From: Duncaniella sp.
GTDB taxonomy: Bacteria > Bacteroidota > Bacteroidia > Bacteroidales > Muribaculaceae
Assembly (NCBI GenBank): GCA_029056055.1
Contig: JAIDCC010000035.1
Location: 1-39,433 of the forward strand
Direction of reading: 5' to 3'
DNA: 39,433 nucleotides
The notes under the pieces were generated by a model. The model was not told the DNA's origin, searched no databases, and saw only the letters and a list, made by a program, of their open reading frames with translations. The position numbers and the translations under genes were made by a program. The stretch's first letter is position 1. The number at the start of each line of letters is the position of its first letter. Of the stretch, positions 33,660 to 39,433 are shown piece by piece.

Positions 33660-36404
33660 TTACAGCACAACTTTGAACGACTGGTCGCCCTCTACTGCCA
33701 CAATGTAGAAGCCGTGGCCGAGCGCAAACGTATGCTCGCCCTTGGCCGTGGCAATCACGCGGCCGGCAAGGTCGCTCACCACTACGCGCGTCGCTTCGGT
33801 TACGCCCGAGACTGTCACCGCGGTGCCCTCGACGGCGATGCGCACGTCGCTCGATGCAACTTCGGCCGCCGCTATGCCCGACTGCGTCGAGGGGCGCTCT
33901 ATGAGAATGTCGTTGATGTTAAACTTCATGGCATTGTTGTCGATGCGGAACACGACGGGGGTCTTGGCCTCGTGAGAGTAGACAAACTTATAGACGCGCT
34001 TCTTGGCACCGAGTTCGAGCGGCACGGTTGCCGTCACCTCTCCTCCCTCTATCGTCGAGAGCTTCACGGTCTTGGCCTTCTTGTCGGGATTGCCGAGCCA
34101 AAGGGTGATGTTGCAGGGACCCTCTACTTCGGGAGTGGTGAGATAGCCTCCCGCCACTGTGGTATAGAATTGTATGCAGCGGTCGGTGGCTCCGGCGTCG
34201 GCGGCGGTGGCGGGGCCGTAGTCTTTCGAGGTGTCGGCCGAGTTGTTGGCGCCGTTCATGGCGAGGATACGGATTGATTCGTCGCCGGTGCCTATGGTCA
34301 TGCCTCCGACAGAGAGCGTCGTGTTGGCCGAATTGATGATGTTGGTGTTGGCCATGATGTCGCCGTAGGCGTCAAACCATTCCTGCGGGTTGTGGTAGAA
34401 GTCGGCATAAAACAGCGTGCCGCCGTCGAGGGTGACGAATGTGCCGATTTCGCTGTCGGTAGCGCCGATTTCGTTGACGGCGGTCACTTTCCAGTAGTAG
34501 GTAGTGTTGGCCGTGAGTCCTTCCATCGTGTAGGTGGTCTCCTCAAGCCCTGTCGCCACTACTTCCGGGTTCTCCTTATCCGTGCCTACGCAGAGGTTGT
34601 AGCTGATGGTGCCGAAATAGGGCTTCGTCGAGTTGGTCCACTTAAATTCTATACCCCCTTCGACGGGCAGCGAGCTCCCCTCGGCGGGCGCGACAAGCAC
34701 CGATGGTTTCGGTGCCGACGGGTCGCCGGTGGTTTCGGTGACGAGTTCGGCATAGTCCGACACAATTCCTGAGCCGTCGGCGGCTTCGGCGTGCAGACGC
34801 ACGTTGTAGGTGGTCTCTGGCTCAAGTCCGGTCAGTGTTACGCCTTTGGCTCCCGCCTCGGTTTTGGCCGCTATGGTGTAGTCGTTTCCGGTAGAGATTT
34901 CCACGATGTAGGGATGCTCGGTGTTCATGTTGCAGTCCCAGGCAAGCTCGATTTCGGTCTTGCCCTGACGGGTGGCGCGCAGGTTGAGCGGGCGTTTAAT
35001 GTAGGGATATGCCTCCGTGATGGAATTGGCGTAGTTTTCGATATTGGCATAGCCGTTGGCGGCTATAGCAGCGGCGTCTGAAGCGTCATTGGGGTCGAGC
35101 CCGTTGGCCGTCTCCCATGCGTCGGGGATGCCGTCGCCGTCAGTGTCGAGAGGTTTCACTCCGCCCGAAAGCACGCCGGTGCCAAGGTGTGGCAGCTGGA
35201 GCTCCGACGATATGCCCATCTTCGTGCCCGATGTGCCGCGCGAGGCGAGTTCGTCTATCAGATAGCGGTCTACGTCGTCGCGCGCCGGCAGCGTCGGGCC
35301 TGCGTTCTCAAGTATCCAGTCGAAAGCCTCGGCGGCCGAGGTCATTCCCTCGATGGCCGGTATCGGCGAGGGGATTGTGCGGTCTTGCTCCGATGTGATG
35401 GCCGAGGGGTCGGAGCTTGAGCCATGTATCACTTCGTGTATCACCGTTGAGTTGAGCGCGTCGAGGCTCTCCACCCACGTCGAGGCGCGCCCGTCGCTCT
35501 GGAGGCCGCTCATCTGTTCGTTGGTGAGCAGCTTGCCGTCGAGGGTGCCGTTTTTGTCTGAGTCGTGATAGTTGCCGGCCCCGTAGTAATGAAATGCCTC
35601 CGAACCGCGGGTGAATGGTTTCACCGCGCCCTCCCACGGGCCGTTGATGAAGTAATTGTTTTCAATGTGCGCCCACGATGCGCCTTCGGTGTCGCCCATG
35701 ATGTAGGCTCCGTCGCCCCAGTTGTAGACCACGTTGTTGACAAACTGGTTGAGACCTTTCACCTTCGGATTGCGGGTGTTGTTTTCTATGTAAAGGTTGC
35801 GGTAGAGTGTCACACCTCCGTCGGTCTGGATAAGGCCGCCGCACGAATGGCCCTGCAGGCCCTGCCCGATTATCGAGTTCTGGATGGTGATGTTGCGGGC
35901 GTCAGCCTTGTTGTCGAGGTTCACCGAGAAGTTTTCGTCGCGGCCCCACAGCACCGACAGATGGTCGAAAATCATATCGTGGCCGTTGGCTATGCCGGCC
36001 GCATCCTTGCCCGACGGGCCGTTGACGCCCATACGGAATCGCATGTGGCGCACTATCAGGTTTGACGCTCCCGAGAAGCTGACGCGGTTGCCGTAGACCT
36101 GCACTCCCTCGCCGGGCGCGGTCTGTCCCAATATCGTCGTGTTGCCCTTGAACACCAGTTCGCTATTCAAGCGTATCACGCCGCAAACGTCAAACACGAT
36201 GATGCGTCCTTCCTTGCTCACGGCGTCGCGCAGCGAGCCGGGGCCTTTGTCGTCGAGGGTCGTGACATGATAGATTTCGCCGCCGCGACCGCCTGTGGCA
36301 TAGCGGCCAAATCCCTCCGCGCCGGGAAATGCCGGGAGCTCACTGCCCGCGGCAAAACTGCCGGCAAGCATCGCCGCCGCAGTCATTAGAATCTGTTTTT
36401 TCAT
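33660..36404 (-). CDS. Secreted multidomain PL1-type pectate lyase
   Basis: This 914-residue exported protein has a signal peptide (to about 20). Residues 24-400 are a right-handed beta-helix of pectate lyase family 1 type: FPGAEGFGRYATGGRGGEIYHVTTLDD, 'GPGSLRDAV' and 'IVRHMRFRMG'. At about 418-440 there is a calcium-binding DTDGDGIPDAWE motif. Two fibronectin-III-like domains follow (about 472-570 and 580-680), then a beta-sandwich region and a final ~65 residues resembling a type IX secretion sorting domain (VVVSDLAGRVIATAKGEHTF). It would cleave polygalacturonate by beta-elimination outside the cell. ATG 36404 is chosen because the frame upstream begins inside the promoter. Confidence 0.9.
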   Translation of the reverse strand: MKKQILMTAAAMLAGSFAAGSELPAFPGAEGFGRYATGGRGGEIYHVTTLDDKGPGSLRDAVSKEGRIIVFDVCGVIRLNSELVFKGNTTILGQTAPGEGVQVYGNRVSFSGASNLIVRHMRFRMGVNGPSGKDAAGIANGHDMIFDHLSVLWGRDENFSVNLDNKADARNITIQNSIIGQGLQGHSCGGLIQTDGGVTLYRNLYIENNTRNPKVKGLNQFVNNVVYNWGDGAYIMGDTEGASWAHIENNYFINGPWEGAVKPFTRGSEAFHYYGAGNYHDSDKNGTLDGKLLTNEQMSGLQSDGRASTWVESLDALNSTVIHEVIHGSSSDPSAITSEQDRTIPSPIPAIEGMTSAAEAFDWILENAGPTLPARDDVDRYLIDELASRGTSGTKMGISSELQLPHLGTGVLSGGVKPLDTDGDGIPDAWETANGLDPNDASDAAAIAANGYANIENYANSITEAYPYIKRPLNLRATRQGKTEIELAWDCNMNTEHPYIVEISTGNDYTIAAKTEAGAKGVTLTGLEPETTYNVRLHAEAADGSGIVSDYAELVTETTGDPSAPKPSVLVAPAEGSSLPVEGGIEFKWTNSTKPYFGTISYNLCVGTDKENPEVVATGLEETTYTMEGLTANTTYYWKVTAVNEIGATDSEIGTFVTLDGGTLFYADFYHNPQEWFDAYGDIMANTNIINSANTTLSVGGMTIGTGDESIRILAMNGANNSADTSKDYGPATAADAGATDRCIQFYTTVAGGYLTTPEVEGPCNITLWLGNPDKKAKTVKLSTIEGGEVTATVPLELGAKKRVYKFVYSHEAKTPVVFRIDNNAMKFNINDILIERPSTQSGIAAAEVASSDVRIAVEGTAVTVSGVTEATRVVVSDLAGRVIATAKGEHTFALGHGFYIVAVEGDQSFKVVL

Positions 36405-36467
36405 TGGTAAGTTTCTCTTGCTTTTCTTTAAGGTTATGTAGCCGGAACAATCTCTGTCCCGGTCTTG

Positions 36468-36500
36468 CAAAGTTAGTCAGAATCGCCCGACGCCCCTCAA
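36468..36500 (-). promoter_or_regulatory. Promoter of the pectate lyase gene
   Basis: TAACTTTG (36468-36475, minus strand) with TTG at 36498-36500, spacer 22 bp. The -33 part falls inside the first copy of the 64-bp direct repeat. Confidence 0.65.
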
Positions 36501-36553
36501 CGATTAACTTAATTTAACACCGCCCGTTCCCAAAATCCCCCCGCTCCCCGCCC
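36490..36553 (+). repeat. 64-bp direct repeat, copy 1
   Basis: It matches 36962-37025 with about 61 of 64 bases identical, in the same orientation. It contains CTCAACGATTAACTTAATTT and a C-rich tail. It lies between the pectate lyase promoter and the promoter of the RecG-like remnant. Confidence 0.85.
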
Positions 36554-36571
36554 CACACAGCGGATTTTTCG

Positions 36572-36579
36572 TAACTTTG
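36572..36579 (+). promoter_or_regulatory. -7 box upstream of the RecG-like remnant
   Basis: TAACTTTG, placed 18 bp after repeat copy 1. The same box follows repeat copy 2 in front of the GH2 gene, so it appears to be a duplicate of that promoter. Confidence 0.6.
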
Positions 36580-36628
36580 CATTTTAGTGAAATAAGATTG
36601 GCAGTGGCCTCGGCTCACCAATAGGCAG

Positions 36629-36979
36629 ATGACGATTGAAAATGGTTTTAATTCTGTAAAAGTCACCTTCGAACTTCGCACCCGCAACTCTAGACAATCT
36701 GATGTCGCTAAAAATGTCGCTGAAAATGTCGCTAAAAATGTCGCTGAAAACCTCACTCCTCGTCAACTGAAAATTATCGCGCTAATCTCTGAAAATCCGG
36801 CTACTACCCGGTCGGCCATAGCCTCTGTCTTAGGAGTTTCTTCTAAAACCATCGAACGCGAACTTTCCGCTCTATCCCACATTGTCAGATACGTTGGGCC
36901 TAAGAGAGGAGGATATTGGGAAATTTTGAACACTGGTGAGACGAACGGGAAGGAAGCGGAAACGCCCCTCAACGATTAA
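36629..36979 (+). pseudogene. C-terminal remnant of a RecG-like/AlbA_2 ATP-binding transcription regulator
   Basis: The open frame gives 116 residues. TIENGFNSVKVTFEL matches the last strand of the HATPase-type domain of RecG-like 'AAA_4/AlbA_2' proteins. A linker of repeated NVAENVAKNVAENL units follows, then a winged helix (LKIIALISENPATTRSAIASVLGVSSKTIERELSAL). Readable sequence of the same kind continues upstream of the ATG (WPRLTNRQ) to a stop, indicating a 5'-truncated gene. The last codons (ETPLND, stop) are supplied by repeat copy 2. The N-terminal ATPase and AlbA_2 parts are missing. It could still be expressed as a small DNA-binding protein, having a promoter at 36572. Confidence 0.6.
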
Positions 36980-37025
36980 CTTAATTTAACACCGGCCCTT
37001 CCCAAAATCCCCCCGCTCCCGGCCC
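36962..37025 (+). repeat. 64-bp direct repeat, copy 2
   Basis: The second copy lies 472 bp after the first. It provides the stop codon of the RecG-like remnant and the upstream region of the GH2 promoter. The pair brackets the remnant, as expected from insertion with duplication of the GH2 upstream region. Confidence 0.85.
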
Positions 37026-37045
37026 GTCAAACGACGAAAAAGCCG

Positions 37046-37053
37046 TAACTTTG
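37046..37053 (+). promoter_or_regulatory. -7 box of the GH2 gene
   Basis: TAACTTTG ends only 7 bp before the GH2 ATG, so the expected transcript start lies at or within a few bases of the start codon. A leaderless or near-leaderless mRNA is predicted. Confidence 0.6.
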
Positions 37054-37060
37054 CACTACC

Positions 37061-39433
37061 ATGAAAATTCTCAACCACACTTCTGTCATACTGGCCGCAC
37101 TCTTCGCCGGAGCTTCTGCGACCGCTTTCGCAGCCTCGCGCGAGCGCATCGACCTCAACCGCGGCTGGACTTTCTACGCCCAGGGCGACTCCGTGGGCAC
37201 TGTTGTCAACCTCCCTCACGACTACCTCATTTCACAGCCCTGGGTGCCACCGGGCGCCGATGAAAAGACCGACAATACCGACGCTGCCGCCAACCGCCGC
37301 TCGCGTCTCTCGTCGCGCGCTTTCAAGGAACCTACTTCCGGCACCTACGTCTATCGCTTCAATCCCGACCCCTCGCTAAAGGGGCGCCGCGTCCTGGCCG
37401 ACTTCGAAGGCATTATGCTCGTGGGCGACGTCTGGCTCAACGGCGAGCACATCGGCAAGACCGACTACGGCTATCTCGGCTTCGAGTCTGACATCACGGA
37501 CCGCCTGCTCTTCGACCGCGAAAACGAACTCCGCGTGGTGGCTCAGACCGGCAAACCCAACCATTCGCGCTGGTACACCGGCGGCGGCCTCTACCGCCCC
37601 GTGTCGCTCACCGTCACCGACCCCGCTCTCTACTTCGCACGTCACGGTCTCTGGGCCACTACTCAAGCCACCGGCTCTGCGTCGGGCGTCATCTCTCCGT
37701 CGGTCGAAGTCGTCACCCGCGGCAAAGACCAGAAGGTGCTCGTCGACCTCACCCTGACCGACCCTCAGGGCAAAACCGTCATGGAGCGCACCGACACGCT
37801 CAAAATCAATCGCCAGTGGCGCGACCGCGAGTATCGTCTGCCCGACATCCGGGTGGCCGACGCTCAGCTCTGGGATGTCGATTCTCCTTCGCTCTACACC
37901 CTCTCGGCCCGACTGCGCCATGAAGACGGCACCCCCACCGACGACCTCTCTATCCGCACGGGCATCCGCACCTTCGAGTTCTCGCCCGAACACGGCCTCA
38001 AGCTCAACGGCAAGAAACTCCTTCTCAAAGGCATCGCCAACCATCACACCCTCGGCGCTCTCGGCGCTGCCGCCTATCCCCGCGCCATCGAAAAACGCCT
38101 CGCAATGCTCAAGGAGTTTGGCGTCAACCACGTCCGCTCTTCCCACAATCCCTACTCCGTCGACTTCCTCAACGCCTGCGACTCGCTCGGCATAGTCGTT
38201 GTCGACGAACTCTACGACAAGTGGCTCAAAGACTACTCCGGCGGACGCGTCGACTGGACCGCGCAGTGGGAATACGACCTCCCCGAATGGGCCCGCCGCG
38301 ACCGCTCGCATCCCTCGGTGGCTATGTGGAGCTTCGGCAATGAGCTCCAGAGCTACACCAATCTTCCCCACAACGACTGGGGCGTGACTGCCTACCGTCT
38401 CCTCAAGACCCTCATGCAGCGCTACGACTCCACCCGTCCCTACACCGTGGCGATGCACCCGCGCTATCGCAACATCGAGACCGACTCCATCCCCGCCGAC
38501 CTCGTGCTCGAAACCGACATCGCCTCCTACAACTACCGCTACATGTACTTCCCCGGCGACTCGCGCCGTTTCCCCGACATGATTTTCTATCAGAGCGAAG
38601 CCAATCGCTCGGGCATGGGTCCCAACTTCTTCGAACCCGACAACGACCGCGTCGTGGGTCTCGCCTACTGGGGCCTCATCGACTATCTCGGTGAAAGCGC
38701 CGGCTGGCCCGCTAAGGGTTGGACGCAAGGCGTCTTCGACATCTCGCTCAAACCCAAGCCCGACGCATGGCTGCTCCGTAGCCTCTTCGCCGACCCCGAA
38801 AAGGAGACCGTCGTCCACATCGCCATCACCGACAAGGCCGGCGAAAGCTACTACTGGAACGACGAACTCATGAATGCCCCCGCTCTCGTCGACCACTTCA
38901 ATTTCAACCCCTCCGACTCCATCGACGCCACGGTCTACACCAACGCCGACGCTGTCGAACTCTTCCACAACGGTCGCTCGCTCGGTCGCATCGACAACCC
39001 CGTCTCCGACGCCAAGCATCGTAACAAGATTCACTTCCCGAAATTCCCCTACAAGCCCGGCAATCTCTCCGCCGTGGCCTACAAAGATGGTCGCCGTGCC
39101 GCCACTCACAACATCCGCACAGCCGGTCGCCCCGCACGCATCGTGGCCGAACCCGACAATGACGCCTGGCGCGCCGACGGCACCGACCTCCAGCACATCC
39201 GCCTCCGCGTAGTCGACTCAAAAGGCATCTCCGTCCCCTCTGTCGAGACACCCGTCGAAATCTCCCTCAGCGGTAACGCCGAAATCGTTGCCATCGACAA
39301 CGGCGACATGTACACCGACGAACTCCACACTCCCGCCGCACCCGACCGCGCCTCTCGCAAAGCTCGCCGCGGCGAAGTCCTCGTCATCCTCCGCTCCACC
39401 CCCGACGCCGGCCCCGTCACCCTCACAGCCACC
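37061..39433 (+). CDS. Secreted GH2 beta-galactosidase-like enzyme, cut by the window end
   Basis: The frame is open from ATG 37061 to the last base (791 codons, no stop), so the 3' end lies outside. A signal peptide (MKILNHTSVILAALFAGASA, cut near AFA) precedes the GH2 sugar-binding domain (about 30-190, 'NGEHIGKTDYGYLGFESDIT', 'RWYTGGGLYRPV'). An immunoglobulin-like domain (about 195-310) and the TIM barrel follow. The acid/base Glu is E428 (WSFGNEL) and the likely nucleophile E513 (YQSEANRS). After about 610 come further beta domains of the DUF4982/Ig type seen in Bacteroidales beta-galactosidases. It removes beta-linked galactose, or possibly other sugars, outside the cytoplasm. Confidence 0.9.
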   Translation, partial: MKILNHTSVILAALFAGASATAFAASRERIDLNRGWTFYAQGDSVGTVVNLPHDYLISQPWVPPGADEKTDNTDAAANRRSRLSSRAFKEPTSGTYVYRFNPDPSLKGRRVLADFEGIMLVGDVWLNGEHIGKTDYGYLGFESDITDRLLFDRENELRVVAQTGKPNHSRWYTGGGLYRPVSLTVTDPALYFARHGLWATTQATGSASGVISPSVEVVTRGKDQKVLVDLTLTDPQGKTVMERTDTLKINRQWRDREYRLPDIRVADAQLWDVDSPSLYTLSARLRHEDGTPTDDLSIRTGIRTFEFSPEHGLKLNGKKLLLKGIANHHTLGALGAAAYPRAIEKRLAMLKEFGVNHVRSSHNPYSVDFLNACDSLGIVVVDELYDKWLKDYSGGRVDWTAQWEYDLPEWARRDRSHPSVAMWSFGNELQSYTNLPHNDWGVTAYRLLKTLMQRYDSTRPYTVAMHPRYRNIETDSIPADLVLETDIASYNYRYMYFPGDSRRFPDMIFYQSEANRSGMGPNFFEPDNDRVVGLAYWGLIDYLGESAGWPAKGWTQGVFDISLKPKPDAWLLRSLFADPEKETVVHIAITDKAGESYYWNDELMNAPALVDHFNFNPSDSIDATVYTNADAVELFHNGRSLGRIDNPVSDAKHRNKIHFPKFPYKPGNLSAVAYKDGRRAATHNIRTAGRPARIVAEPDNDAWRADGTDLQHIRLRVVDSKGISVPSVETPVEISLSGNAEIVAIDNGDMYTDELHTPAAPDRASRKARRGEVLVILRSTPDAGPVTLTAT

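Noticed and set aside
36405-36470. 22-residue N-terminal extension of the pectate lyase
   Set aside because: It would begin inside the TAACTTTG promoter box and would bury the signal peptide.
37376-39196. 606-residue minus-strand frame at the window end
   Set aside because: It is the shadow of the GH2 gene, which has a signal peptide and both catalytic Glu residues on the plus strand.

Overview
The window reads as a chromosome segment of a GC-rich member of Bacteroidales. The strongest sign is the promoter form TAnnTTTG, usually with TTG or TTTG about 20 bp upstream, in front of most transcription units. The gene families agree: an RprX/RprY-like two-component pair, a BT_3928-type DoxX/MauE protein, a four-helix-bundle-suffix protein, an Rnf block, secreted GH36, GH95, GH2 and PL1 enzymes, and lipid-type signal peptides ending in SAQ or similar. 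High GC and this gene content suggest Muribaculaceae or a close relative; that placement is inference.

Layout. 1-1065: a possible 103-bp miniature inverted-repeat element, then a minus-strand toxin-antitoxin-like pair. 1445-2668: a secreted TPR protein. 2669-3357: a gene-free stretch with two copies of a 143-bp structured repeat. 3358-5263: a DUF1599 protein overlapping a DoxX/MauE-like membrane protein. 5359-7626 (minus): rprX-rprY. 7974-10858: DUF115-like protein, family 2 glycosyltransferase, tatA and tatC as one operon. 10829-17332 (minus): valS, cvpA, sufB, a tetrapyrrole-methylase-type methyltransferase and a metallo-beta-lactamase-fold protein as one operon. 17508-17580: tRNA-Pro(CGG), divergent from valS. 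17834-24380 (minus): ugd, four-helix-suffix protein, GH36 alpha-galactosidase, Crp/Fnr regulator and an SBF-type transporter. 24662-28834: a short Rossmann-like protein, ychF and a GH95 fucosidase. 29048-31994: rnfD-rnfG-rnfE-rnfA. 32114-33307: an unrecognised secreted protein. 33364-33543: a gene remnant behind an intact promoter. 33660-36404 (minus): a PL1 pectate lyase. 36629-36979: a RecG-like C-terminal remnant between direct repeats. 37061 to the window end: a GH2 beta-galactosidase cut by the edge.

How it fits together. Core functions (ValS, SufB, YchF, Tat translocase, Rnf) are mixed with exported glycan-degrading enzymes acting on galactosides, fucosides and pectin. The carbohydrate genes are single units without SusC/SusD partners in the window, so this is not a classical polysaccharide-utilisation locus. 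Rnf lacks rnfB and rnfC here, and sufB lacks sufC and sufD, so both complexes must be completed from elsewhere in the genome or work in altered form.

The most unusual material is non-coding: the paired 143-bp elements at 2840-2982 and 3096-3238, whose centre has diverged in sequence but can still fold; the palindromes on both sides of the four-helix-suffix gene; and two places where a complete promoter is followed by a C-terminal gene fragment. No CRISPR array, rRNA, integrase or full insertion sequence was seen.
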